In this document: piece by piece, positions 39,307 to 48,673 of the stretch
Position numbering within the stretch: the stretch's first letter is position 1
How the letters are laid out: each line of letters opens with the position of its first letter
DNA from: Pectobacterium wasabiae CFBP 3304
GTDB lineage: Bacteria; Pseudomonadota; Gammaproteobacteria; Enterobacterales; Enterobacteriaceae
Length of the DNA stretch: 64,000 nt
Direction: 5' to 3'
Assembly (NCBI RefSeq): GCF_001742185.1
Contig: NZ_CP015750.1
Location: forward strand, 1,178,001 to 1,242,000
Notes under the pieces: model-generated
The model's input: only the letters and a program-made list of their open reading frames with translations
Databases searched by the model: none
Told to the model about the DNA's origin: nothing
Translations under genes and position numbers: made by a program

Positions 39307-41496
39307 TTAGAAATCAACCGCTACGGAGAGCATCAGCGTCCGCGGCGTTCCTTGCGATACTGTGCTGAACGACGTCACGCCAGACCAGTAATTGCGGTCA
39401 AAGGCGTTAAGGACATCGGCACGGAACGTCGTCGGTGCGTTATAGATGCGCGTCTTGTAACGTGCGCCGAAATCAACGGTGGTCCAGGAAGGAATAGACT
39501 GGGTATTGATGGTGTTGACGTTCTGCTTTCCGTTATGCGTAACGTTGGCGTTCAATGTCAGATCGCGCAGGAACGGCAGATCATATTCCACCCCGGCGTT
39601 AGCCTGAAAACGCGACGTGCCCGGTGCACGTTTGCCTTGCGCACCCGGCGTCACGCTTTTGGTCAGCTCAGCATCCAGCAGCATCACGCCGCCCGTCAGA
39701 CGCAGATCCTCCAGCGGTGAACCAACCACATCCAGCTCGATACCCCGATTGCGCTGCTCGTTAGCTTCAACAAACGTACCGTTAACCAGCGCACCGCTCG
39801 GCTTGGTGATCTGGAAGACGCTCAGCGTGGAGATTGTCCCCAGCGCATCCACTTTTACCCCGGCCTCGTACTGTTTGCTCTTATACGGCGTGAGTACCTG
39901 CCCTGCATTACTCGCCGTCGTGGGTGCCACATCCCCTTTACTCAGCCCTTCAATGTAGTTGGCGTAGAGCGAGACGTGCTGCCAGGGTTTAACAATCACC
40001 CCGAGCATCGGGGTGATTGCGCTCTTGTCATAAGAAGAGCGCGCCCCGCCATCCGGTGCCGAGAAATTATCCGAGTTGATCTGCTGATAACGTAAACCGC
40101 CCGTGACTTGCAGTACGTCGTTCCAGAAGCCGAGCGTATCCGCCAGCGCGATGCCCGACAACGCGGTAGAGGAGCGTTTGTATATGCTCGACGGCGCGGC
40201 GATATCCTGTGCTGGCACATAAACGGGATTATAAATATTTGAATCAATCGCAGTTCCCGCCCTGCTGGCGCTGGCCTGACGATCGCGATAGTAGCTGGTC
40301 TGTGCCGACAGTTTGTGCGTCACCGAGCCTGTTTCCACATCCGCACGAACGCCGGTCGCGAAATTGTAACGACTGGTGGTAAAGCGATAATTTCCCACGC
40401 CAGAACGGATATCGCCATTATTATTCGTGACCTGCGGCACCTGCTCCGACAACCGGCTCACGTGCGCGCTGGAACCGCCCAAATCGGTAAACCAGGTGAC
40501 GTTATCCGCCAAATCGTATTCGGTATGCAGCAGCACCGACTGATCTTTGGAATGCCAGAATCCCCACGGCTGGGAGATATTGTTATTACCGTCCGGCGCG
40601 TCAGGTACGGTCACACCCTGCGCGAACGAATAAGGACGAGACGGCGCACGAGTTTTCAGGTGCTGGGTAATAAGATCCAGCGTGGCGCGGAAGCGTTCTG
40701 ACGAGAAATCCAGCCCGAGTGCGCCAACCTGTGTGCGCTTGTCGCTGCCGTCCCACACCGTGTCGCCGTAGCCATAGTTACCGTTAAAGCGCACGCCGAG
40801 CAGATTGTTATTGTCCAACGCATAAACGCGGGAAATATCCGCATGCTGCGTCAACTGAGAATCAGACTGCCAACTGGTGGTAAGGCGGGTTAGATTGCCT
40901 ACGGTGGTCGGGCGTTTGGTGACGGCATTAATCACGCCACCCACGCTACTGTTCGGGGACAGCCCATACAGCAGCGCCGACGGCCCTTTCAGCACCTCAA
41001 CCCGTTCAATGTAGTCGGTCATCAACTGATAGTTGGGCGCGACACCATACACGCCGTTCATGGCGATATCACTCAAATTGCCTTCGTTGAGTGGGAAACC
41101 ACGAATGTAGTAGGAATCCAGCAGACCGCCCTGCGAACTACTCACCCGCACCGAGGCATCATGCGACACCACCTGCCCTAGCGTCTGCGCCTGTTTGTTT
41201 TCAATAAACGACGACGTCATGTTGCTGACGTTAAACGGCGTATCCATGACGTCCTTTTTGCCCAGTAGCCCGGTGCTGGACGCACGCGCCGACATGCCGC
41301 CCGCCACTAGCCCCTGCGCAGCCTCAGCATCTTTGGCTTCCACCACGATAGTGGAATTATCCCGTTCTGCTGTTGCAGCCTGCACGGGTATCGAGACTCC
41401 GCCTAGCACGACCGCTGCGACAGCGACGGCCAACGTAGAGGGAATAGGAAAACGGGTTTTCCCGGTAGACGACGTGAAGTTCTTCCTGGCGTTCAT
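39307..41496 (-). CDS. TonB-dependent siderophore receptor (FcuA/FhuE-like)
   Basis: An outer-membrane receptor that takes up a ferric siderophore with energy from TonB. It starts at the ATG at 41496 (a TTG at 41517 is in frame). A signal peptide ends near IPVQA-AT, followed by a TonB box (STIVVEAK). The plug has DTPFNVSNMTSSFIENKQAQT, YYIRGFPLNEGN and VEVLKGPSALLYG. The barrel ends with an aromatic residue (SVAVDF). About 729 residues. The plug pattern resembles hydroxamate receptors (FhuE, FcuA), so a ferrichrome- or coprogen-like ligand is plausible but unproven. No clear Fur box was found close to the start. Confidence 0.88.
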   Translation of the reverse strand: MNARKNFTSSTGKTRFPIPSTLAVAVAAVVLGGVSIPVQAATAERDNSTIVVEAKDAEAAQGLVAGGMSARASSTGLLGKKDVMDTPFNVSNMTSSFIENKQAQTLGQVVSHDASVRVSSSQGGLLDSYYIRGFPLNEGNLSDIAMNGVYGVAPNYQLMTDYIERVEVLKGPSALLYGLSPNSSVGGVINAVTKRPTTVGNLTRLTTSWQSDSQLTQHADISRVYALDNNNLLGVRFNGNYGYGDTVWDGSDKRTQVGALGLDFSSERFRATLDLITQHLKTRAPSRPYSFAQGVTVPDAPDGNNNISQPWGFWHSKDQSVLLHTEYDLADNVTWFTDLGGSSAHVSRLSEQVPQVTNNNGDIRSGVGNYRFTTSRYNFATGVRADVETGSVTHKLSAQTSYYRDRQASASRAGTAIDSNIYNPVYVPAQDIAAPSSIYKRSSTALSGIALADTLGFWNDVLQVTGGLRYQQINSDNFSAPDGGARSSYDKSAITPMLGVIVKPWQHVSLYANYIEGLSKGDVAPTTASNAGQVLTPYKSKQYEAGVKVDALGTISTLSVFQITKPSGALVNGTFVEANEQRNRGIELDVVGSPLEDLRLTGGVMLLDAELTKSVTPGAQGKRAPGTSRFQANAGVEYDLPFLRDLTLNANVTHNGKQNVNTINTQSIPSWTTVDFGARYKTRIYNAPTTFRADVLNAFDRNYWSGVTSFSTVSQGTPRTLMLSVAVDF

Positions 41497-42035
41497 CAAC
41501 AAAGTTATCCATCTCAAAATGAGGAATGAAAAAGATGCTCCGGTTTTTCAGCCGATGAGGCAGGAGCATCGCCATACATCACGATCCGATGCGGGTTTAT
41601 TCCCCTCCCGTGAGGAAGGGATTGCTCAGACCGTGTTGAATCCGGTAGTCGCGGTATTTCTGGATGTGCATGCGTAGCAGCGAACCAATCGCCTTAACGC
41701 ATTTTTATTTGAATAATCAGAGAGAAAATTATCTGAAAACTGATGTATGCCCCTGCGTTTAACAACGCCTACCTTGATATTCGCAACCATTCCTCATACC
41801 GATAAAACAAGTAATCATTGATTGCAGTAATGTATAAAAAGGTGTTATTTGGGCTCGAGTTAACACACCCCGAAACGTAATAAAAATGTCGTGATAGATA
41901 GATTGAAAAATAATGAACGGAAAGTTATCATATCATTAACATAAATGTAAATAGGTATCATTGCTATTCGTATTTAATTGATTGCATTTCAATAAAACTA
42001 TTTTTAATCAAAAAGTTAATAGAATGAGAGCGGCG
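41497..42035. other. AT-rich region upstream of the siderophore receptor
   Basis: About 540 bases without a supported gene. It should hold the promoter of the receptor gene on the minus strand. The part from about 41860 to 42030 is very AT-rich. One loose Fur-like match exists at 41947-41965, but it is 450 bases from the gene and only 11 of 19 positions agree. Confidence 0.45.
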
Positions 42036-42446
42036 TAAAACACGCTAAAACCTATCTCCTCGTACCCGGTAATACCCCCATCGCTTTCAGCATGCCGTTA
42101 ACTACGGCGCCGATACCGTGATATTTGATGCAGAAGAGACTGTTAATCCAGATGAGAAAAATCAGGCCAGAGAAAACATTATTCAGCGGTATGAAAATGA
42201 CACTGCCGTCTCTGAAATAAATTGTAAAAAACCTATACATTTAAATAAATTTGGTGCGATAGCGTTTAATACAGATATCGATCGTCTGAATAGGCTTAAT
42301 AAAAGAGTGGGATTAAAAAGCGCCGAAACATCCAAGAATAAAGCAGTCAAATGAGAAACGTGAATATTATTGCGATGATTAAAACAGCGCGGGGTCGATG
42401 CCGTGCAGCAGGCCAGACAGCGGCTACAGGCGCAAAATATAGATGA
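42036..42446 (+). pseudogene. Remnant of a CitE-like (HpcH/HpaI aldolase/citrate-lyase beta) gene
   Basis: Three pieces in different frames resemble parts of a CitE-type lyase in the right order. At 42050 the frame reads TYLLVPGNTP, the usual first strand. After a frameshift near 42080 it reads HRFQHAVNYGADTVIFDAEETVNPDEKNQAREN, the second strand with the acidic metal-site region. At 42351 another frame reads NIIAMIKTARG, like the later IxALIETARG strand. The stretch between is too short and does not look like the family. No single frame could make an enzyme, so this is a decayed gene. It sits between the receptor and the hipBA-greB unit. Confidence 0.6.
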
Positions 42447-42508
42447 TTAGACCTGCCCATTTTTCACATCAGCGCTGCATCTGCCCGGTGTGAACCGGGC
42501 GACGCTCA

Positions 42509-42985
42509 TTACTTAACATAATCAATCGAATTGACGAACCACTCACGCGGGCCGTCCGGCGTATTGACGATGAACTCCTCATCAACCGCTTTTTTCAGCA
42601 TCGCGCGCGCCATCGGGGAGTCGATCGAAATATAGTCTTTACTGTCGCCATAGATCTCATCCGGGCCGACAATCCGCAAGCGCTTCACATCCCCTTGCTC
42701 ATTTTCGATCTCTACCCAAGCGCCAAAAAATACGCAGCCATCCTGCTGCGGTGAGTAATCGACGATTTTCAATTCCGTCAGACATTTTCTCAGATAGCGC
42801 ACACGGCGATCGATCTGGCGTAACAAACGCTTATTGTAGGTATAGTCCGCATTTTCTGAGCGATCTCCCAGGCTTGCTGCCCAGGAAACTATTTTGGTAA
42901 TTTCCGGGCGCTTTACATTCCAGAGATGCTCATGTTCTGCCCGCAGTTTGTCATACCCCTCGCGGGTAATCAGATTGGTTTTCAA
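42509..42985 (-). CDS. greB: Transcription elongation factor GreB
   Basis: Cleaves backtracked RNA in stalled RNA polymerase. 158 residues, the E. coli length, with the N-terminal coiled coil (ITREGYDKLRAEHEHLW), the acidic tip DRSENADYTYNK that reaches the catalytic site, and the C-terminal FKBP-like domain (VEIENEQGD, YISIDSPMARAMLKKAVDEEF). The start codon is TTG at 42985, overlapping the hipA stop (TTGA). The start is set by the conserved MKT-x-L-x-TREGY N-terminus. No ribosome-binding site of its own is obvious, so translation probably depends on hipA. In E. coli greB is divergent from ompR and has its own promoter; here it is 6 kb away and in the other direction. It could be a paralogue that travels with hipBA. 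Confidence 0.85.
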   Translation of the reverse strand: MKTNLITREGYDKLRAEHEHLWNVKRPEITKIVSWAASLGDRSENADYTYNKRLLRQIDRRVRYLRKCLTELKIVDYSPQQDGCVFFGAWVEIENEQGDVKRLRIVGPDEIYGDSKDYISIDSPMARAMLKKAVDEEFIVNTPDGPREWFVNSIDYVK

Positions 42986-44280
42986 GTCAGTAACCCCGTT
43001 AGACTCATAGCGCGTATGCTGTCCGGCGTATTTTCAAAAATAAAAGGGTTGAGAAACATCCGGCCCCAAAACAGCCTGCGATCCACTTCGCTTAATGCAA
43101 CTTCATCGCAGATGCCTTCCCAACCTACGCGTACTGTTTCTATCTGATGCGTAATAATCTCGATAGCGTCGGTTTCACTCAGCAGAAATTTAGGCGCAGC
43201 GGCCAGACAAACAGCGAGATTACTCATCCGATTTTCACTGATGATCAACATGGCCTGCGTTGCCTCATTACCCGCCCGATTCTGCGGACAGATATCATAA
43301 GCCGGCGTCAGCGTTAACGCGTGACCATCCCAGAATGCGGCGTGGTTTCGGGCATGATCGTCAGTGTTTCCGCAAATGATGTTGAAAACCAAACGACCAA
43401 ACAGTTCGCGCAGCGTCGCTTTCGGTGCATCAAAGCGTTGCCGGATGATGTCAGAGAATTCTTCGTAACTCGCATATCTCGCCATCATTTCATCAAGGCC
43501 GAAAAGGGTCAGTGCCGAGACCATCAACCTGCGTTTCCAGCCGCCTTCGGCTTTCACACGGTCAAAACGTTCTATCAGAATTACGTCCTTGCCAGCCGTC
43601 TGGCAAAAGTGCACCGGAGCCACGTTCAAACCGACACGCATAGCCAGTCTCATAGCAATATATTCTGCCTTAACAACGTTGTAGGTATCTGTTGAAGACG
43701 AAAATTTCGCGATAAATTTGTGGTTCTCATCTTCGATCATCGCTTTCGGCCGAGCCCCCCCCAACGAACTCCCATGGAAAAGCGCTTGGTCAAGTTCGGG
43801 CGTTAGCAAGACACCGCTTTCCACCATGGTTGCCGCGAGCATTAACTCTTCAAGAGAAGCATTCTGGGCTGATCGCGGGACGTACTCTGTTGGTGATGTC
43901 TGAAAATCGAGCCCACCAATTCTGTCTGAACCGGACTCAAGCAAGTATGTTAGTTCATCCAGCGTGCTGCTATCTGCTCCCCTGCCTCTAGCGCCCATAA
44001 GTCGATTAAGAATGACCCTGCGCCCCCATGCGTCAGGCGCGGCATCACGTAATGCACTCGCTTGCCATAGACCAGCGGCTGGCGGGATCGCACCACGCAT
44101 CAACGGTAGTTCAGGTTCATAGATCGAGATTACGTCTTTTCGTTCCAGATAGTTACGGCCGTAATTGAAAATAAGTCGGTCACCATCCCGGTTCAGCAAA
44201 CCGGCCACCACGGGCTTCGTCGCGTCAGGCAGCCAGATCCACACATAGGCTTTGTCGACAGCGTTATCAGAAGTCATCAT
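42982..44280 (-). CDS. hipA: HipA-type serine/threonine kinase toxin
   Basis: Kinase of a type II toxin-antitoxin pair. The E. coli relative phosphorylates glutamyl-tRNA synthetase and leads to growth arrest and persistence. It has an N-terminal HipA_N domain (VWIWLPDATKPVVAGLL then GDRLIFNYGRNYLE), the glycine-rich loop HGSSLGGARPKAMI, the Lys in KFIAKFSS, the catalytic NTDDHARNHAAF, and the metal-binding DICPQ. 433 residues. The start is the ATG at 44280 behind AAAGG; it overlaps the antitoxin gene by 14 bases. All catalytic residues look intact. Confidence 0.9.
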   Translation of the reverse strand: MMTSDNAVDKAYVWIWLPDATKPVVAGLLNRDGDRLIFNYGRNYLERKDVISIYEPELPLMRGAIPPAAGLWQASALRDAAPDAWGRRVILNRLMGARGRGADSSTLDELTYLLESGSDRIGGLDFQTSPTEYVPRSAQNASLEELMLAATMVESGVLLTPELDQALFHGSSLGGARPKAMIEDENHKFIAKFSSSTDTYNVVKAEYIAMRLAMRVGLNVAPVHFCQTAGKDVILIERFDRVKAEGGWKRRLMVSALTLFGLDEMMARYASYEEFSDIIRQRFDAPKATLRELFGRLVFNIICGNTDDHARNHAAFWDGHALTLTPAYDICPQNRAGNEATQAMLIISENRMSNLAVCLAAAPKFLLSETDAIEIITHQIETVRVGWEGICDEVALSEVDRRLFWGRMFLNPFIFENTPDSIRAMSLTGLLT

Positions 44281-44605
44281 CCACAACCTTTCTGGAATGA
44301 TTTACAGCACGCGGTAGCAGGGAAAGTGTTTTCTCCGTGCCTGCAATTTGGAGTGCCAATGTAGATTGATCTGCGGTAAACAGCGGAACGCCGACAAGGG
44401 TCGCCAGCTCGAAAACCGCGCCGATTGAGCACCCCATATCCCCTTCCTCTGCACGGTAGACCAAGCCGCGTGAGACGCCCGCACGCTCGGCTAATTCTTC
44501 CACCGTTATATTACGTCCTAACCTCGCGCTACGGAGCATCAACCCGAGCAACCGAGCAGCATCACGACTGTAGCGAGAGTATGTACGAGCCGAAGGCTTG
44601 GCCAT
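44267..44605 (-). CDS. hipB: HipB-like antitoxin (HTH, Xre family)
   Basis: The partner that neutralises HipA and represses the operon. 112 residues. The helix-turn-helix is NITVEELAERAGVSRGLVYRAEEGD (about residues 32-56), followed by GCSIGAVFELATLVGVPLF, typical of Xre/HipB proteins. AGGAG lies upstream of the ATG at 44605. Repeated TGTTCCATTAAT boxes directly upstream are likely operators. Confidence 0.86.
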   Translation of the reverse strand: MAKPSARTYSRYSRDAARLLGLMLRSARLGRNITVEELAERAGVSRGLVYRAEEGDMGCSIGAVFELATLVGVPLFTADQSTLALQIAGTEKTLSLLPRAVNHSRKVVDDDF

Positions 44606-44617
44606 TGCTATGCTCCT

Positions 44618-44749
44618 GTTCCATTAATGGGGTGTAAGCCATACTTACGACCTATTTATAGAACATAATGCGTATACACATAAGGGAAAACAAGCATTTT
44701 GTTCCATTAATAGAGCATAGTAGCCAGTTATGCCTTATTAATGAAACAA
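44618..44749 (-). promoter_or_regulatory. Putative HipB operators (three copies of a 12-mer)
   Basis: TGTTCCATTAAT occurs at 44618-44629 and 44701-44712, and with one mismatch on the other strand at 44738-44749. The first abuts the hipB ribosome-binding site and contains the palindrome CCATTAATGG. Repeated boxes flanking the promoter of an antitoxin gene are typical of autoregulation. The rest of the gap to olsF (to 44946) holds no gene I can support. Confidence 0.5.
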
Positions 44750-44946
44750 GACGTGCAAACCACAGCGACAGAGTTGCCCTATCGGGCTTTTGCACCGCGC
44801 AACAGCCTACCGAACGGGCATCTATGTGCAAAAAATCACGCGTTCATTACACAGATTTACAGTTTTGGCTAATAATCTATCAACAGACATAAATATGTCA
44901 TTTCTATCCCGTACTTTTAGCCACGGAGAGCTACGGAGAACGATTT

Positions 44947-46662
44947 ATGTTTAGCTTAGACGCCATTCTGCAAGATCTTGCCCCGCATCGCCATACGCCA
45001 CCCTGGCAGAAAACGGTTTTGCGTTCTCTGCTGTTTGAAAATGAAATGCAGCAATTTGCCCGGCGTTATCCGCATTTGAAAGGATTGGATCTGGTCGAAC
45101 AGATCCTTGATTACTTCAACCTCAATTGTGAAATGGTCGAGGGGGATTTAGAAAATATCCCCAGTCAGGGGCCGGTGGTGCTGGTTGCCAACCACCCGAT
45201 TGGCTCACTGGACGGTCTGGCGCTACTGCGCACCGTCGCCAGCGTCAGGCCCGATGTCCGCATCGTCGCCAGCCAGCTCCTCTCTTATGTCGCCCCGCTC
45301 AAAAATCTGTTTTTTTCCGTCGATAACTTCAATAACCGTACCAAACGCCAGCAAATCAGCGCCATACAGCAGCATCTGGAAGGCGACGGCGCGATCATCG
45401 TGTTCCCGGCTGGTGAGGTTTCACGCGCCAGCCTGCAAGGGATCCGTGACGGTCACTGGCACAACGGGTTTATCCGCATGGCAAGTAAAGCCCGTGCGCC
45501 CGTGGTGCCCATCCATATCGGCGGACGCAACAGTACGCTGTTCTATCTCTCTTCCATGGTTTATCGCCCGCTGTCCACCCTCCTGCTGGTCAGAGAAATG
45601 TTCGGCCAGCGTGGGCAAACTCTCAAGCTGCGTATCGGTGCCAGAATTCCTTATGCATCCTGGAACCAGGGAGAATGGAACGCCAACGATCTGGCCGCCC
45701 GCTTCCGGCGACACGTTTATCGGTTAGGGCAAGGAAAGCCTGGCTGCTTTACCGGTGAGAAACCCATCGCGCTGGCCGAAGACCGCGTGCTGTTGAAGCG
45801 TGCGCTTTCAGCGTGTGAAACGTTGGGCACCACCCCGGATGGCAAGATAGTCTATCTGTATCGGCGCGGTGAAGAGGATTACGTGCCGCTATTGCGTGAA
45901 CTCGGACGCCTGCGGGAAATTGCCTTTCGCGCTGTGGGCGAAGGCTCCGGCCAGCGTCGCGACCTGGACAGCTATGATGATGACTATCTGCACCTGATCC
46001 TGTGGGATGACCGTGAGTTGGAGATTGTCGGTGCCTATCGTTTTGTCTCGACGGCAAACCTGATCGCAGAAAAAGGGAAAAGCGGTCTCTATAGCCACAG
46101 TCTATTCCAGTACGGCGACGAAATGGACCCGATACTGGCATCAGGTATTGAGCTAGGACGCAGTTTTATTCAACCCAAATACTGGGGTAAACGCGGGCTG
46201 GATTATCTCTGGCTGGGTATTGGTGCCTATCTGGCGCGCTATCCAGAACACCGCTATCTGTTCGGTCCGGTATCGCTTTCTGGCACCTTGCCACCTCATG
46301 CACGCGATTTGCTGGTTGCTTTTTATCGTCTGCACTTCGCGCCCTGTCAGTCGCTGGCAACATCACGCCGCCCCTATCCAGCATCGCTGCCTGACGTGCT
46401 GAAGCAATTTGAAGGAACGGACTACCAGCAGGATCTCACGCGATTGAAAAGCATGCTCAGTAACATGGGGTGCGCCATTCCAACGCTCTACAAGCAGTAT
46501 TCAGAGCTGTGTGAACCGGGAGGCGTGCGGTTTATCGACTTTGGTATCGATCCCGATTTCAATAACTGCATCGACGGCTTAGTGCTTGTCGATCTGCAAC
46601 AGTTGAAAACATCACGCTATCAGCGCTATATCGCCCCTTTTGTCGGCGATAACGTCTCTTAA
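44947..46662 (+). CDS. olsF: Bifunctional ornithine-lipid synthase OlsF
   Basis: A fusion of two acyltransferases that together make ornithine lipids, phosphorus-free membrane lipids. The N-terminal half (about 1-290) is a PlsC/OlsA-type O-acyltransferase with VANHPIGSLDG (His83, Asp89) and FPAGEVSR. The C-terminal half (about 300-560) is an OlsB-like GNAT N-acyltransferase with LGRLREIAFRAVGEGSG, ELGRSFIQPKYWGKRGLDYLW and RYLFGPVSLSG. The same fused order is known for OlsF of Serratia. 571 residues; GGAG lies upstream of the ATG. Genomes often label this protein a putative hemolysin, after a misleading family name. It stands alone, without an operon. Confidence 0.85.
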   Translation: MFSLDAILQDLAPHRHTPPWQKTVLRSLLFENEMQQFARRYPHLKGLDLVEQILDYFNLNCEMVEGDLENIPSQGPVVLVANHPIGSLDGLALLRTVASVRPDVRIVASQLLSYVAPLKNLFFSVDNFNNRTKRQQISAIQQHLEGDGAIIVFPAGEVSRASLQGIRDGHWHNGFIRMASKARAPVVPIHIGGRNSTLFYLSSMVYRPLSTLLLVREMFGQRGQTLKLRIGARIPYASWNQGEWNANDLAARFRRHVYRLGQGKPGCFTGEKPIALAEDRVLLKRALSACETLGTTPDGKIVYLYRRGEEDYVPLLRELGRLREIAFRAVGEGSGQRRDLDSYDDDYLHLILWDDRELEIVGAYRFVSTANLIAEKGKSGLYSHSLFQYGDEMDPILASGIELGRSFIQPKYWGKRGLDYLWLGIGAYLARYPEHRYLFGPVSLSGTLPPHARDLLVAFYRLHFAPCQSLATSRRPYPASLPDVLKQFEGTDYQQDLTRLKSMLSNMGCAIPTLYKQYSELCEPGGVRFIDFGIDPDFNNCIDGLVLVDLQQLKTSRYQRYIAPFVGDNVS

Positions 46663-46671
46663 GTAACCGGT

Positions 46672-46696
46672 GCGTTAGCTTCTTAAGGGCTAACGC
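46672..46696 (+). terminator. Hairpin after olsF
   Basis: A perfect 8-bp stem (GCGTTAGC / GCTAACGC) with a 9-nt loop, 9 bases after the stop. No T-run follows, so termination may be partial. Confidence 0.55.
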
Positions 46697-46808
46697 GCTA
46701 CTCCTCTTCACCTCTCTCATCCCTCGTTAGCCAATGTCGTCACAACCCGTATTTTGTCTCTCAGATCACACATTTCATATGAAATCCCTCTCGCCGTAAT
46801 TTACGTGA

Positions 46809-46835
46809 TCAACCGAACGCTTTTTTTGCCGATAT
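46809..46835 (+). promoter_or_regulatory. Flagellar (sigma-28, FliA) promoter of the chemoreceptor gene
   Basis: TCAA-N15-GCCGATAT matches the sigma-28 consensus (TAAA or TCAA, N15, GCCGATAA) with exact spacing and one change in the -10 box. It predicts a start near 46843 and a leader of about 150 bases, and places the chemoreceptor in the late flagellar regulon. The rest of the 332-base gap holds nothing I can name. Confidence 0.6.
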
Positions 46836-46994
46836 TAAAGATATTCTTATCTATGGATTTTTAAATCCGGGAGTCGACGATGTATCCCGAAAATAAGAAA
46901 CATAGCAATCAAGCCCTGTCATTACTTGTATCAATTACGATAACAAGCCCCCTCCGTTATGCCTTCGTAGCATGTCAAAAAATTAAGGATGTTT

Positions 46995-48662
46995 ATGAAT
47001 ATGCTGAACAGAATCAAACTCGGTAACATGTTGGGTATGGGATTTACTCTGGTTATCATCATCAGTTTGCTGGTCGCATTCTTCGGACGGTTCCAACTGG
47101 TTGGGCTGGGTAACGACATCAACCGGCTTTCCGGCACCACATTAGCCAACATGCTGCTCATTCAGGAGGTTAAAGCCGGTTTTGATGCCAACGCCCGCCT
47201 TATCCGCAACATTGCACTGAGCACCGATCCTGAGAAAATTCGACAGGAAAAACAGTTCGTTGACGAACAAATCGCCCGCAATACCGCCAATCTGAAAAAG
47301 CTCGGGCAGCAGTTAGATACCGAAGGCACGAGTGCGCTTCTGAAACAGTTTCAGGACACGCGACCACCGTACCTTGCGGCCTTTTTGAAAGCCATGGAGC
47401 TGGTGCAATCCACCGATCTACAACAGCGCCAGCAAGGTAACACCATTATTCTTAACGAGATGCAAACCGCGCAAAACGCGCTGTTCAAAGTGCTGGATGC
47501 GATGACAGCCTCACAGCAGCAGGATACCAATGAGATTGTCAGCCGTGCGCAGCATAATGCGCAAGCCGGCAGCGTCATCATGTTGATTCTCGCCCTTGCG
47601 GCCACCGCGATGGCCGCAGTCGTGGCATGGCTGATCACCCGTACATTGAAAAAGCAGTTGGGCGGCGAACCACTGTATGCGACCCACGTTGCCCGGCATG
47701 TCGCTGAGGGCAATCTGGCCGTCGACATCGACATAAAACCGGGCGATCACAGCAGCCTGTTAGCTACCATGCATCACATGAGTAATAGCCTGGGAGATAT
47801 CGTCGAACAGGTGCGACAAAGCAGCGAAGCGATCGCTTCAGGTTCTAGCCAGATCGCCGCTGGCAGTGAAAACCTTAGCCAACGCACGGAAGAGCAGGCT
47901 GCCAGTTTGCAGCAAACCGCCGCATCGATGGAGCAGATGAGTCAGGCCATTCGTCAGAATGCGGATACCGTGCGCAACGCCACTCGTCTCGCCAGCCAAA
48001 CCAGCGAAACGGCAACGAAGGGCGGCGAGGCCCTCGGCGACATGGTCATTACGATGAAAGAGATCTCCGTCAGCTCGCACAAAATTCGAGATATCATCAG
48101 CGTGATTGACGGTATCGCCTTCCAGACCAATATTCTGGCGTTGAATGCGGCAGTCGAAGCCGCACGCGCAGGCGAACAGGGTCGCGGTTTCGCCGTCGTC
48201 GCCGGAGAGGTTCGTTCGCTGGCACAGCACTCTGCTTCCGCAGCCAAGGAGATCTCGGGGCTCATCAACACCAGCGTCGAAAAAGTGGAAGCGGGGAATC
48301 GTCTGGTCGAAGAAACGGGTAGCACCATCGAGGAGCTGGTACGTCAGGCGCGCAGCGTGGCGGATTTAATTGGCGAGATCGGGACAACGACGCAGGAGCA
48401 GGAATCCGGCATTGCGCAAATTCATGATGCCGTCAACCAGCTCGATCAGGTCACACAGCAGAACGCAACGCTGGTTGAAGAATCTGCCAGCGCGGCAACC
48501 AGCCTGCGCGAACAGTCATCCCATCTAGTGACACTCATGAACCATTTCCACCTGCGGAACATGCCAGTAGCCCGCCCAACGCCGATGACAAAGACCGCAC
48601 AACCGACTCGCTTAGTGCTAGCACCCGTCGGTAACACACAGGATAACTGGGAAAAATTCTAG
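46995..48662 (+). CDS. Methyl-accepting chemotaxis protein
   Basis: A transmembrane chemoreceptor, 555 residues. Membrane segments lie at about 12-32 and 190-212, flanking a periplasmic four-helix-type ligand domain, followed by HAMP and a long coiled-coil signalling domain. The hairpin tip reads [20 protein letters not shown] then [16 protein letters not shown]. The C-terminus is NWEKF, close to the NWETF tail that recruits CheR and CheB, so it is probably a high-abundance, self-adapting receptor. The start chosen is the ATG at 46995 behind AAGGA; an ATG at 46989 is too close to that site. The ligand is unknown. Confidence 0.93.
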   Translation: MNMLNRIKLGNMLGMGFTLVIIISLLVAFFGRFQLVGLGNDINRLSGTTLANMLLIQEVKAGFDANARLIRNIALSTDPEKIRQEKQFVDEQIARNTANLKKLGQQLDTEGTSALLKQFQDTRPPYLAAFLKAMELVQSTDLQQRQQGNTIILNEMQTAQNALFKVLDAMTASQQQDTNEIVSRAQHNAQAGSVIMLILALAATAMAAVVAWLITRTLKKQLGGEPLYATHVARHVAEGNLAVDIDIKPGDHSSLLATMHHMSNSLGDIVEQVRQSSEAIASGSSQIAAGSENLSQRTEEQAASLQQTAASMEQMSQAIRQNADTVRNATRLASQTSETATKGGEALGDMVITMKEISVSSHKIRDIISVIDGIAFQTNILALNAAVEAARAGEQGRGFAVVAGEVRSLAQHSASAAKEISGLINTSVEKVEAGNRLVEETGSTIEELVRQARSVADLIGEIGTTTQEQESGIAQIHDAVNQLDQVTQQNATLVEESASAATSLREQSSHLVTLMNHFHLRNMPVARPTPMTKTAQPTRLVLAPVGNTQDNWEKF

Positions 48663-48673
48663 CGTCTCTGCCC

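Noticed and set aside
41947..41965. Fur box upstream of the siderophore receptor
   Set aside because: Only 11 of 19 positions agree and it is about 450 bases from the start; iron control is likely but this site is not convincing.
44947..46662. Hemolysin annotation for the 571-residue protein
   Set aside because: The domains are two lipid acyltransferases; the hemolysin name comes from an old family label without pore-forming features.
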